Source: Bacteroidota bacterium
GTDB lineage: Bacteria > Bacteroidota > Bacteroidia > Chitinophagales > Chitinophagaceae
Assembly: GCA_005882315.1 (NCBI GenBank)
Contig: VBAR01000005.1
Span: 62,001 to 126,000, forward strand
Reading direction: 5' to 3'
DNA length: 64,000 nucleotides
Numbering within the stretch: the stretch's first letter is position 1; each line of letters opens with the position of its first letter. The notes beneath the pieces are model-generated. The model did no database searches and had not been told where the DNA came from. It was given only the letters and a program-made list of their open reading frames with translations. Below, piece by piece: positions 14,796 to 23,343 of the stretch. The position numbers and the translations under genes are program-made.

Positions 14796-16097
14796 TTATT
14801 TGTTTTTTGGCTTATCGATCATATAATCAAAACGTTTACCGCTGTACTCAGCCATATCCGGTATTGCTTCAGCTTTATAAGCACCTGCATCCAGTTTCTT
14901 TTTAGTATCACTAAATGCATTCAATGTGATCTCAATATCCTCATCCGTATGTGCAGCTGAAGGAATGAGACGGTAAATAATATGTCCTTTTGGGATAACA
15001 GGATACACAACAATAGAAGCAAAAACTCCATAATTTTCCCTGAGATCCATTACCATTTGTGTGGCTTCTTCCACGCCACCGTCCATGTACACAGGTGTTA
15101 CAACTGAATCGGTGTTACCAATATCGAATCCTCTTTCTTTTAATCCGCTCTGCAGTTTCATTGCATTGCTCCAAAGCTTTTCCTTATACTCCGGGTGATT
15201 ACGTACCAGTTCTAATCTTTTGAGGTTACCTACTACTAACGGCATTGGTAAGCTCTTTGCAAAAATCTGTGAACGGATATTATAACGGATATAATCAATG
15301 ATCTTTTTGTCACCGGCAACAAATGCGCCGATGCTTGCCATTGATTTTGCAAACGTGGAGAAATACAAATCAATTTCATTCTGGCAGCCTTGTTCTTCGC
15401 CGGCACCGGCTCCTGTTTTACCTAGCGTACCAAAACCGTGTGCATCATCTACGAGCAAACGGAATTCGTATTTAGATTTCATCGCTGCTATTTCTTTCAG
15501 TTTACCCTGGTCGCCGGCCATACCAAATACACCTTCCGTGATCACCAGTATACCACCTGCTTTTTGTTTTTCAATTAATACAGTGGCACGTTGCAATTGT
15601 TTTTCACAATCATCCAGATCATTATGTTTGAAAACATAACGATGCCCCGGATGCAAACGCAGACCATCAATGATACATGCATGGCTTTCGGCATCATAAA
15701 TAATAACATCATGGCGGCTGCACAACGTATCAATGATACTTACCATGCCCTGATATCCAAAATTCAATAAAATTGAATCTTCTTTTGCTTCAAATGCTGC
15801 CAGCTCAGCTTCTAATTGTTCATGCAGGTTACTGTTTCCACTCATCATACGGGCACCCATCGGGTAAGCCAGACCGTAATCTGCAGCGCCTTGCGCATCT
15901 GCTTTTCTTACTTCGGAGTGGTTGGCCAGGCCCAGGTAATTATTAAGGCTCCATACGATCATTTCTTTTCCGCGGAACATCATCCGACTGCTGATCTCAC
16001 CTTCTAATTTAGGGAAAGCGAAGTACCCATGTGCCCTTTCGCGGTGCTGGCCGATTGGGCCAGAATTCTTTAGCAATCTTTCAAATATGTCTGCCAT
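14796..16097 (-). CDS. PLP-dependent alpha-oxoamine synthase family enzyme (serine palmitoyltransferase / BioF / KBL type)
   Basis: 433 residues from the ATG at 16097. An ORF extension to 16217 is hydrophobic, not conserved-looking, and is rejected. Fold type I PLP features are present: SLNNYLGL near 50-57, GARMMSGNSNLHEQLE near 81-96, D217-D-A-H220 contacting the PLP ring, and Lys251 in STFAKSMASIGAF for the Schiff base. The family condenses an amino acid with an acyl-CoA or acyl-ACP and releases CO2. In Bacteroidota candidates are sphingolipid synthesis (serine palmitoyltransferase), sulfonolipid synthesis from cysteate, or glycine-threonine metabolism. The sequence alone does not decide. 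It stands alone, so there is no pathway context. Confidence 0.85.
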   Translation of the reverse strand: MADIFERLLKNSGPIGQHRERAHGYFAFPKLEGEISSRMMFRGKEMIVWSLNNYLGLANHSEVRKADAQGAADYGLAYPMGARMMSGNSNLHEQLEAELAAFEAKEDSILLNFGYQGMVSIIDTLCSRHDVIIYDAESHACIIDGLRLHPGHRYVFKHNDLDDCEKQLQRATVLIEKQKAGGILVITEGVFGMAGDQGKLKEIAAMKSKYEFRLLVDDAHGFGTLGKTGAGAGEEQGCQNEIDLYFSTFAKSMASIGAFVAGDKKIIDYIRYNIRSQIFAKSLPMPLVVGNLKRLELVRNHPEYKEKLWSNAMKLQSGLKERGFDIGNTDSVVTPVYMDGGVEEATQMVMDLRENYGVFASIVVYPVIPKGHIIYRLIPSAAHTDEDIEITLNAFSDTKKKLDAGAYKAEAIPDMAEYSGKRFDYMIDKPKNK

Positions 16098-16270
16098 AAT
16101 GCTACTTAAATTGGTTGATAAATGAATGGCGCAAAGGTAAGGGTTTGAAAGGCATTTCAGAGTGAAGTTGATATAGCAAATAGTAATTGTGAACAAGTCA
16201 AAATACTTAACTACCAATCCTTTAAGACTGAACCTTCAGAGATTAACATTCATCCAATATTTTAACTCCG

Positions 16271-19200
16271 CTATTTCTTCAACTTCTCCCATTTTATTTT
16301 TAGTTCATTAAAAGCTTTCATTGCTTCTTTTACATTGGCTATCATTTGCGTCGTGGGTGGCATATCACTATCCTGCAAAACATTAAAGAGAGAAGCGAAT
16401 GAGTTATTTAACCTGCTAAAACTTGGCTCAGTACTGCCTTGTGGCGAATTTTCTATCAATGCAACTTCTTTTATTGCGGGGGTATTCTGATCGCCGGAAA
16501 GTTTTGCCCGGTAGATCCTTATCTCATCAAGAATTTTCATACACTCTTTTCTTGCAGCATAGCATTGATATGAAAGATCGTATTGCAATTGGATATCTTT
16601 TGCAAATGTCTTAACCCTTGGATCCATTTTTATAGTGATTGATTGTTCATGTACTTTTCCATCAACAGTAAGACGAACAATATAATTACCGGGCATAACC
16701 CATGGTGCTGTTTGGTTGGGTTCAGTGTTTTTATAAATGGCGGAAATAGGATAGGATGGCGGAATGTTCAACGGATCTAATTTCATGTTCCACATAAAAC
16801 GATTGTGACCTTCTTTAGTTGAAAGTATTTGTTGTGGGCGGATCCAATATTGCGGAATATTTACGTTTCCGATTTTGTAAAGTGTGTCCTTGTTTGAATA
16901 GGTTCTTAGTTTTATAGTTCTTCCGGCAGCATCTTTCGAAATGATTTCAAGTGTCACATCATTTGCTTCTTCATTTAAATAATAATCGATCATTGCTCCA
17001 TCAGGTGGATTCAAACCCGCTGGTTCTTCCTGTGGTACTGGTGTATCAGTGTACATACTCCAGCGGATGCGATAAGCAGGTTGTGGCTTGTATAAAATTG
17101 TTGGTGAAGCCGATAACTTTTCTGTCAATTGGCGCAATGAGGTAATATTGTCTAAGATCCAAAAACTTCTTCCATGTGTACCCACAACAACGTCATCATC
17201 TTTTATAACCAGGTCACGGATCGAAGTAGCAGGCATATTCAAACGTAAGCTTTGCCAGTTTTCACCATCGTCAAAAGAAACATAAACTGCTCTTTCGCTT
17301 CCGGCAAATAATAATCCTTTTCTTAACGGGTCTTCTCTCACTACGTTGATAGGGTCATTGGGTAAACCGTTTACAATTTCTTTCCATGTTTTGCCGCCAT
17401 CATTAGTTTTATAAATATGTGGCCGCATATCATCACAACGTATCCTGTTTACGGCTGCATACACAGTATTAGCATTCGAATGGCTTGCATCCATTAAAGA
17501 AATTTTACTCCATGATGTTATTCCGGGTGGCGTTACATTCTTCCATGTTTTTCCACCGTCTCTTGTTACATGTATTAGTCCATCATCTGTTCCGCACCAG
17601 ATGGTGTTGATGTCTTTATATGATGGGGCCACAGTATAAATAACACCACGTCGTGGCATTGTTTTCATATCACTACTGGTATAAATGCCAACACTTGCAG
17701 GTATATCATATGTTTCTCTTGTAAGGTCTGGACTGATGATCTGCCAGCTATTACCCCCATTCATTGTTTTGAACAAAACATTACCGCCATAGTACAATGT
17801 TTTTTTATCAATGGGATTGAATAAAACCGGTGCTGTTCTTAAGAAACGATACTTGCCACTGCGAACTGCTTCGGGTGAAATATCTTGTGTTTGCCCGGTT
17901 CGTTTATCATAGCGGGTTATTTTACCGCCATAAATAATATTTGGATTCAACGGATCGGGAGCAACATAGCCATATTCCTCAGCTCCAACCGGTCGCCAGT
18001 CACGATAAGTGATCTGCCCATCACTACTTCTTGATGCAACCATGGCGCTGCCACTTTCTTGCTGACCACTATAAACATTATATGGAAATGCATTATCTGT
18101 ATTTACATGATAGAATTGTGCAGTCGGTTGATTGTACCAGCTTGAAAAAGTTTCACCACCATTTACGGTAATGATTGCACCCTGGTCACTTGCAATTAAA
18201 ATTATATTTGTGTTGTTTGGATTGATCCAGATACGATGATAATCATCACCACCCGGGGCACCACGAAATGCATCCCATGATTTACCGCCATCAATACTTT
18301 TCCATGTAACTACGTTTGCAGAATAAACAATGTCTGCATTCTTTGGATCTACTTTTACTTCTGCAAAATCACTTGCCCTTCCCCAATAGCGGTTATCACT
18401 TGACATTCTTTTCCATGATTCGCCGGCATCATCACTACGATAAATGCCGCCATCTCTTCCTGCATCTACTGTTGCATACATTCTTTTTGAATCAGTTGGT
18501 GCAATGCAAAAGCCAATTCTTCCAAGACCCTGGTCGGTTGTTGGCAAACCCATTGTCATTTTTTTCCATGTAGTTCCCCCATCTATGCTTTTAAATAAAC
18601 CACTTTCTTTTCCGTTCCATGCGCCATTCTCCCAAGGTCCCTGGCGTCCTGCCCAGAGATCAGCAAAAACAATATTCGGATTATTGGGATCGATCGTTAC
18701 TTGTACTGCGCCAGTGTTTTCATCTTTATATAAAACTTTTTCCCATGTTTTGCCGCCATCGGTTGTTCTGTAAATACCTCTTTCTTCATTCGGGCCATAA
18801 GGATGACCCAATGCTGCAACAAATAGACGATTCTCATTTGTTGGATCAATAGCAAGACCACCGATCTGCTGTGCATCTTTTAAACCAAGAAATGTCCATG
18901 TTTTACCTGCATCAGTTGATTTATAAATTCCATCACCAACAGACAAGTCAGGTCTTTGTAAACCTTCACCGCAACCAACATAGATCACATTAGGGTTCGA
19001 TGGAGATACCACTACATCACCAACTGAACCGGTTGGCTGATCATCAAAAATGGGAAACCATGTTCTGCCATAGTCAGTGGTTTTCCAAACACCACCATTG
19101 TTTACACCTATATAAAAAACATTGGGTTGCTGTGGCACACCCACGGCACCCACTGTTCTTCCGCCACGATGCGGACCAATGCAGCGCCATTTCATTTCAT

Positions 19201-19282
19201 TAAAATAGTTTGCATTGAAAGATTGACTGAATAATTGGGAAGTAAAAACCAATATGACAAATAATAAAAGCAGCTTTCTCAT
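16271..19282 (-). CDS. Secreted Asp-box (BNR/sortilin-like) propeller protein
   Basis: 1003 residues with a signal peptide (MRKLLLLFVILVFTSQLFS). Residues 30 to about 720 hold more than a dozen Asp-boxes of the form S/T-x-D-x-G-x-T/S-W (WKTTDYGRTW, YKSTDAGKTW, YRTTDGGKTW, FKSIDGGTTW and others), as in VPS10/sortilin and BNR glycosidase-like propellers. About 280 C-terminal residues form a separate beta-rich plus helical region. The family is abundant in Bacteroidota and often labelled glycosyl hydrolase, but sialidase catalytic residues are not evident. The likely role is binding or processing of exported polymers or proteins. No T9SS tail is visible. Confidence 0.85.
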   Translation of the reverse strand: MRKLLLLFVILVFTSQLFSQSFNANYFNEMKWRCIGPHRGGRTVGAVGVPQQPNVFYIGVNNGGVWKTTDYGRTWFPIFDDQPTGSVGDVVVSPSNPNVIYVGCGEGLQRPDLSVGDGIYKSTDAGKTWTFLGLKDAQQIGGLAIDPTNENRLFVAALGHPYGPNEERGIYRTTDGGKTWEKVLYKDENTGAVQVTIDPNNPNIVFADLWAGRQGPWENGAWNGKESGLFKSIDGGTTWKKMTMGLPTTDQGLGRIGFCIAPTDSKRMYATVDAGRDGGIYRSDDAGESWKRMSSDNRYWGRASDFAEVKVDPKNADIVYSANVVTWKSIDGGKSWDAFRGAPGGDDYHRIWINPNNTNIILIASDQGAIITVNGGETFSSWYNQPTAQFYHVNTDNAFPYNVYSGQQESGSAMVASRSSDGQITYRDWRPVGAEEYGYVAPDPLNPNIIYGGKITRYDKRTGQTQDISPEAVRSGKYRFLRTAPVLFNPIDKKTLYYGGNVLFKTMNGGNSWQIISPDLTRETYDIPASVGIYTSSDMKTMPRRGVIYTVAPSYKDINTIWCGTDDGLIHVTRDGGKTWKNVTPPGITSWSKISLMDASHSNANTVYAAVNRIRCDDMRPHIYKTNDGGKTWKEIVNGLPNDPINVVREDPLRKGLLFAGSERAVYVSFDDGENWQSLRLNMPATSIRDLVIKDDDVVVGTHGRSFWILDNITSLRQLTEKLSASPTILYKPQPAYRIRWSMYTDTPVPQEEPAGLNPPDGAMIDYYLNEEANDVTLEIISKDAAGRTIKLRTYSNKDTLYKIGNVNIPQYWIRPQQILSTKEGHNRFMWNMKLDPLNIPPSYPISAIYKNTEPNQTAPWVMPGNYIVRLTVDGKVHEQSITIKMDPRVKTFAKDIQLQYDLSYQCYAARKECMKILDEIRIYRAKLSGDQNTPAIKEVALIENSPQGSTEPSFSRLNNSFASLFNVLQDSDMPPTTQMIANVKEAMKAFNELKIKWEKLKK

Positions 19283-19327
19283 GTAAGAAGTTTTAGGGAA
19301 GGTATGAAATAGAAAGAAGTCAATAAA

Positions 19328-19354
19328 AAAAGCAGCCTTTTTACGGCTGCTTTT
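19328..19354 (-). terminator. Terminator downstream of the 36-codon membrane gene
   Basis: AAAAGCAGCC (19328-19337) and GGCTGCTTTT (19345-19354) form a perfect 10-bp stem with a 7-nt loop and T-rich flanks. It lies 35 nt after the stop of the small minus-strand gene and upstream of the propeller gene, so it separates the two transcripts. Confidence 0.85.
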
Positions 19355-19388
19355 AAGATTTTTAATAACCAGGGAAGAAATCTCTGGT

Positions 19389-19499
19389 TTATTTTCCCCA
19401 GGTAAGTATAGTAACTACTACAACTGCTGTAAAAATTAATCCAATGACCAAATAACCCCGAACATTAGGCTCATGTAAATAAGAGTAAATTTTTTTCAT
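19389..19499 (-). CDS. 36-residue single-pass membrane protein
   Basis: ATG at 19499 to TAA at 19389. The product begins MKKIYSYLHEPNVRGYLVIG and continues LIFTAVVVVTILTWGK: a short charged N-terminus, one strongly hydrophobic helix of about 20 residues and a short tail. It has an A/T-rich leader and its own perfect terminator at 19328-19354. That makes a free-standing gene more likely than a chance frame. It is too short for standard gene callers. The function is unknown; size and topology resemble small accessory subunits of membrane complexes. Confidence 0.65.
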   Translation of the reverse strand: MKKIYSYLHEPNVRGYLVIGLIFTAVVVVTILTWGK

Positions 19500-19639
19500 G
19501 CACAGACATTTTAAAGTTTTAAAAAATGGTTGGAATTCCAGCAGGAGTACGGACGTGGATCGAAACAGTAAAATCTGTGGCTTTTAGAAAGATTTGAATC
19601 GGGCACAAATGTAAGGCAGTAAGACGAATGAGAAAAGGG

Positions 19640-19677
19640 ATAAAACAGGTTTTTATTATGCTAAAAACCTGTTTTAT
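19640..19677 (-). terminator. Terminator of icd
   Basis: A perfect 16-bp stem (19640-19655 with 19662-19677) with a 6-nt loop, rich in A and T at its ends, lies 39 nt downstream of the icd stop. The stem could function on either strand. Confidence 0.8.
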
Positions 19678-19715
19678 AACCGAAAATGCTGAGGATAGAT
19701 TTAGATGTCGGCGTC

Positions 19716-20948
19716 CTATCCTAGTTTCTTCTTTAAATTGCTGTCAATTGCATCCAAAAATTCTTCTGTATATAAATAATGTTCACCATGATTTACTTTA
19801 TTACCATGAACACAAACGGCAAGATCTTTTGTCATCTTTCCGCTTTCCACAGTTTCAATACAAACAGCTTCAAGAGCATTGCTGAAATCAATTAAAGCCT
19901 GGTTGCCATCCAGTTTTCCACGGAAGGCCAAACCTCTTGTCCATGCAAAAATAGAAGCGATAGGATTCGTTGATGTTGGTTTCCCTTTCTGATGTTCACG
20001 ATAGTGACGGGTAACAGTTCCGTGTGCTGCTTCTGCTTCCATCGTTTTTCCATCAGGAGTTATTAAAACAGAAGTCATTAAACCAAGTGAGCCAAAGCCT
20101 TGCGCAACAGTATCACTTTGCACATCACCATCATAATTTTTACAAGCCCAAACAAAATTACCGTTCCATTTTAGTGCACTCGCCACCATATCATCGATCA
20201 GGCGGTGTTCATAAACAATACCTGCTGCATCAAACTGTGCTTTAAATTCTTTCTGGAAGATATCTTCAAAAATATCTTTAAAGCGGCCATCGTATTTTTT
20301 AAGAATGGTATTTTTTGTAGAAAGATAGAGTGGCCATTTTTTGCTAAGGGCAATATTAAAACAGCTTCTTGCAAAACCTGTGATGCTTTCATCCGTGTTA
20401 TACATCGTCAATGCAACACCATCACCTTTAAAATTATAAACTTCAAAGGTTTGTACTTCGCCACCACCTTCAGGTGCGAAAGTCATAGTCAGTTTTCCTT
20501 TTCCTTTAAAAACAGCATCTGTAGCACGGTACTGATCACCAAATGCATGACGGCCAACAATAATTGGTGCTGTCCAATTAGTTACCAGTCTTGGAATATT
20601 TTTTATGACAATTGGTTCACGGAAAACAGTTCCATCTAAAATATTACGGATCGTTCCGTTCGGGCTCTTCCACATTTGCTTCAGGTTGAACTCAGTAACT
20701 CTTGCTTCATCGGGAGTGATGGTAGCACATTTGATACCTACACCATACTGTTTAATAGCATTTGCGGCATCTACTGTCACCTGGTCATTTGTCTCATCAC
20801 GGTATTCTACTCCTAAGTCATAATATTTAATATCTACATCCAAATAAGGTAAAATAAGTTTTTCCTTAATAAACTTCCATATGATTCTTGTCATTTCATC
20901 GCCATCCAGTTCTACAACTGGGTTAGCTACTTTGATTTTTGCTGCCAT
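19716..20948 (-). CDS. icd: NADP-dependent isocitrate dehydrogenase (eukaryote-like type)
   Basis: 410 residues from ATG at 20948. An upstream in-frame ATG at 20990 overlaps the -7 promoter element and is rejected. The sequence matches the IDH1/IDH2-like homodimeric type: [22 protein letters not shown] at the N-terminus, [20 protein letters not shown] (isocitrate binding), [30 protein letters not shown] (metal-binding Asp residues) and [17 protein letters not shown] (NADP binding). It converts isocitrate to 2-oxoglutarate and CO2 in the TCA cycle and generates NADPH. It is monocistronic with a well-formed promoter and terminator. Confidence 0.97.
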   Translation of the reverse strand: MAAKIKVANPVVELDGDEMTRIIWKFIKEKLILPYLDVDIKYYDLGVEYRDETNDQVTVDAANAIKQYGVGIKCATITPDEARVTEFNLKQMWKSPNGTIRNILDGTVFREPIVIKNIPRLVTNWTAPIIVGRHAFGDQYRATDAVFKGKGKLTMTFAPEGGGEVQTFEVYNFKGDGVALTMYNTDESITGFARSCFNIALSKKWPLYLSTKNTILKKYDGRFKDIFEDIFQKEFKAQFDAAGIVYEHRLIDDMVASALKWNGNFVWACKNYDGDVQSDTVAQGFGSLGLMTSVLITPDGKTMEAEAAHGTVTRHYREHQKGKPTSTNPIASIFAWTRGLAFRGKLDGNQALIDFSNALEAVCIETVESGKMTKDLAVCVHGNKVNHGEHYLYTEEFLDAIDSNLKKKLG

Positions 20949-20987
20949 TATTATGTCTTTAAAATTTTGTGAAAATATTCTGAGTCG

Positions 20988-21019
20988 CAAACCTACAGGA
21001 ATTGATGGAATCGGGCAAA
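20988..21019 (-). promoter_or_regulatory. icd promoter of the Bacteroidota type
   Basis: Reading the minus strand, TTTG (21019-21016) is followed after 20 nt by TAGGTTTG (20995-20988). This matches the Bacteroidota sigma-A consensus TTTG-N19-21-TAnnTTTG. The predicted transcript leader to the ATG at 20948 is about 35 nt. Confidence 0.8.
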
Positions 21020-21119
21020 GTCAATTGATGCATTTTGTCAGTCTGAAAAAAAATCAGTTGTTAGTTGAAAAAAATACAATTAAGTGTATTTTTTACTAAT
21101 TGTACTTTACCTTGCGCCC

Positions 21120-21710
21120 ATGACTGAAGGTGTTTATAATTTTCTGAATCAGCATACAGCTGTATCGGAAGATGATTTCCGATTACTGATGAGCAAGGTC
21201 ACGACCCGGAATTATAATAAAAAAGAAAGACTTACTGAGATTGGAGAGGTTGAAGATCGTCTGCATTTTATCAGTAAAGGATTAATCCGGAAATTTTTTT
21301 ACAGGGATAATGAAGAAGTTATTACACAGATAATAAAACAAGGAACCATCATCAGTTCAACTGCTTCTTTTTTTTCACGCAAGCCCTCACAATATATTCT
21401 CGAAGCCATGGAGCCTTCAGAAACGGTATCCATTACCTACGATGACCTTGAGTCACTTTACGGCCTTGGCAATACATGGGAAAAAATTGGAAGAGTGATC
21501 ACTACTCATTTTCTCCTGCAGCAGGAGCAATTGTTAATGGATAATATCCGGCTTACAGTAAGAGAACGATTTAAAAAATTTATGAATGAAAATCCTGAGC
21601 TCATCCAAAAAGTGCCTCAAAAACAACTGGCATCATATTTAAACATCAAGCAGGAGACATTCAGCAGGATGAAGCATTTGTTATATGACCGAACAATTAA
21701 ATCAGTATAG
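21120..21710 (+). CDS. Crp/Fnr-family regulator, first of three tandem paralogues
   Basis: 196 residues from ATG at 21120 (MTEGVYNFLNQHTAVSEDDF). The ORF extends 12 codons upstream, but that part overlaps the likely promoter. A cyclic-nucleotide-binding-like beta-roll occupies roughly 20-110 (LTEIGEVEDRLHFISKGLIRKFF, EVITQIIKQGTIISST). A linker helix follows, then a C-terminal segment RERFKKFMNENPELIQKVPQKQLASYLNIKQETFSRMKHLL that replaces a full winged helix but keeps the recognition-helix pattern SYLNIKQETFSR. Typical cAMP ligands (RxS) are not seen, so the effector is unknown. Two paralogues follow within 1.3 kb. Confidence 0.85.
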   Translation: MTEGVYNFLNQHTAVSEDDFRLLMSKVTTRNYNKKERLTEIGEVEDRLHFISKGLIRKFFYRDNEEVITQIIKQGTIISSTASFFSRKPSQYILEAMEPSETVSITYDDLESLYGLGNTWEKIGRVITTHFLLQQEQLLMDNIRLTVRERFKKFMNENPELIQKVPQKQLASYLNIKQETFSRMKHLLYDRTIKSV

Positions 21711-21727
21711 AAATTCCACGTCGCACA

Positions 21728-22345
21728 ATGTTAATAGATTTTAATAATATCAATGAAAACTCATTGCAATATATGAGTAATTACCTGCAGCGGTTCATGC
21801 CATTTTCTGTTGAAGATGTAAAAGCTTTGCTGCCTTACTGTAGTATCCGAAAGTTTGACAAGAGAGTCGAAATAGTGAGTGAAGGTGAGGTAGATAATTA
21901 CCTGAACATGGTATTGATCGGGTTAGTCAGGAAATATGTAAAGGTGAAGAAGAAGGAAACAATACTGCAATTGGCTACCGAAGGCCATGTTATTCATTCT
22001 GAAATATCTTACCTGACTCAAACACCTTCACAGGTGATACTTGAAACGCTTGAGCCTACCACACTGGTTTCAGTAAGTCACAAACAAATGCAAGATGCAC
22101 TGGCCAGCTTTCCAAAAGGAGAAAGATTAGGTCGCCTGATCATGACTGGTATGTATGTAAAAAAAGATGAACGTCGTTATGAAATGCTTTCGAAATCTAC
22201 AAGACAACGTTTTCTCGATTATATGAAACGCAACCCACATATGTTGCAACGGGTGCCGCAAAAATATCTTGCTTCTTACCTGAATATCACATCCGAAACA
22301 TTCAGCCGCTTCAAGCATTTGCTGAAACCTTCAAAGAATATTTAG
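21728..22345 (+). CDS. Crp/Fnr-family regulator, second of three tandem paralogues
   Basis: 205 residues from ATG at 21728, with MSNYLQRFMPF at 21773 as a possible alternative start. The domain order is the same as in the preceding gene: a beta-roll with VEIVSEGEVDNYLNMVLIGLVRKYVK, a long helix, and the C-terminal RQRFLDYMKRNPHMLQRVPQKYLASYLNITSETFSRFKHLL. It lies 17 nt after the first paralogue, so the two are probably cotranscribed. The linker region is more divergent from the other two copies (LPKGERLGRLIMTGMYVKKDERRYEM type). Confidence 0.85.
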   Translation: MLIDFNNINENSLQYMSNYLQRFMPFSVEDVKALLPYCSIRKFDKRVEIVSEGEVDNYLNMVLIGLVRKYVKVKKKETILQLATEGHVIHSEISYLTQTPSQVILETLEPTTLVSVSHKQMQDALASFPKGERLGRLIMTGMYVKKDERRYEMLSKSTRQRFLDYMKRNPHMLQRVPQKYLASYLNITSETFSRFKHLLKPSKNI

Positions 22346-22415
22346 TTTTCACCGAATTATTTTTTTTGTATATTGTTACGTCCATTTGGTCACCACCTTA
22401 TTTTTTTGACCACCC

Positions 22416-23024
22416 ATGATTAGTAGCACCGAAACTGACCAGCGATTTATTCAGTTCCTGAATAAATTTCTTCCCTTTTCACAAGAGGAGTATGACCAGT
22501 TAATGAAGCCTTATGTCCAGGTTCGGAAATTTGACAAAAAGGTTATCGTACACCACGCAGGGGAAATGGAAAACTATATCAATTTTATAGTATCAGGCCT
22601 TGTCCGTAAGTATTATAAAAAAGGAAAAATGGAGATTAATACCCAGATCTCATTTGAAGACCAGATCATTCATTCACAGGAATCATTTCACAGCCGCAAA
22701 ATATCAGAGTATACGGTTGAAACAATTGAGCCAACAGTAATGCTTTCCATTACCTATGATGACCTGGAAAAAGCTTATGCGGCTTCGCACAAAATGGAAC
22801 ATATGGGCAGGCTTATTATTACTACGGCTATGACAATAAAAGATATGTGGCAAACGCAGATGGTCACTTTATCCCCGAGAGAACGATTTATAAAATTTAT
22901 AATTAAAAACCCCGAACTGGTACAACGGGTGCCACAGAAATTCCTGGCATCTTTTTTAAGTATCAAACCAGAAACCTTTAGCCGGTTCAAACATTTGCTA
23001 AAGGATGCCAGCAGGAAATACTAG
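22416..23024 (+). CDS. Crp/Fnr-family regulator, third of three tandem paralogues
   Basis: 202 residues. The beta-roll contains VIVHHAGEMENYINFIVSGLVRKYYKKG and the C-terminal part contains RERFIKFIIKNPELVQRVPQKFLASFLSIKPETFSRFKHLL. The 70-nt gap to the second paralogue holds a T-rich stretch, so it may have its own promoter. All three copies share the VPQKxLAS(Y/F)LxIxxETFSRxKHLL ending, which points to descent by tandem duplication and similar DNA targets. Confidence 0.85.
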   Translation: MISSTETDQRFIQFLNKFLPFSQEEYDQLMKPYVQVRKFDKKVIVHHAGEMENYINFIVSGLVRKYYKKGKMEINTQISFEDQIIHSQESFHSRKISEYTVETIEPTVMLSITYDDLEKAYAASHKMEHMGRLIITTAMTIKDMWQTQMVTLSPRERFIKFIIKNPELVQRVPQKFLASFLSIKPETFSRFKHLLKDASRKY

Positions 23025-23025
23025 C

Positions 23026-23340
23026 TTATTTTTTGTCTGATTGAGGTTTTGTCTTCCATCCACGCAGTTCATAATATTTTTCTTTTGGTTCTCCTGTCCA
23101 TCCATTAATTCCATTTTTAGGTAACCACCAGGCATGAACAACAAGTACCAATAAAAGCATTATGCCAAGGAAAATAAAGAAACCAGTGCGACCTGTATAA
23201 TAAGTAATAAGGATCGTAAGGCCAATAAAGAGGATGAGCTTCAATAATTTTCTCCACTTAGGTGCTCTTTCTTCCCAATGACCAAAATAAATGTGGCCGA
23301 CTGCAAAGAACAATGCCATGATCGCAATTTCAAACCACAT
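23026..23340 (-). CDS. Small membrane protein at the end of the mntR-mntH operon
   Basis: 104 residues with three predicted transmembrane segments (about 2-19, 33-50 and 52-70) and a hydrophilic C-terminus (NGINGWTGEPKEKYYELRGWKTKPQSDKK). It begins 3 nt after the mntH stop, so it is almost certainly cotranscribed. The sequence contains HIYFGHWEERAPKWRKLLK between helices. I do not recognise a named family. A role linked to metal transport is only suggested by context. It converges closely on the third Crp/Fnr gene. Confidence 0.7.
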   Translation of the reverse strand: MWFEIAIMALFFAVGHIYFGHWEERAPKWRKLLKLILFIGLTILITYYTGRTGFFIFLGIMLLLVLVVHAWWLPKNGINGWTGEPKEKYYELRGWKTKPQSDKK

Positions 23341-23343
23341 ACA

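Noticed and set aside
16098-16217. N-terminal extension of the PLP acyltransferase ORF to 16217
   Set aside because: The extra 40 residues are hydrophobic, have no family counterpart and lie in the likely promoter region; MADIFERLLK at 16097 is the natural start.
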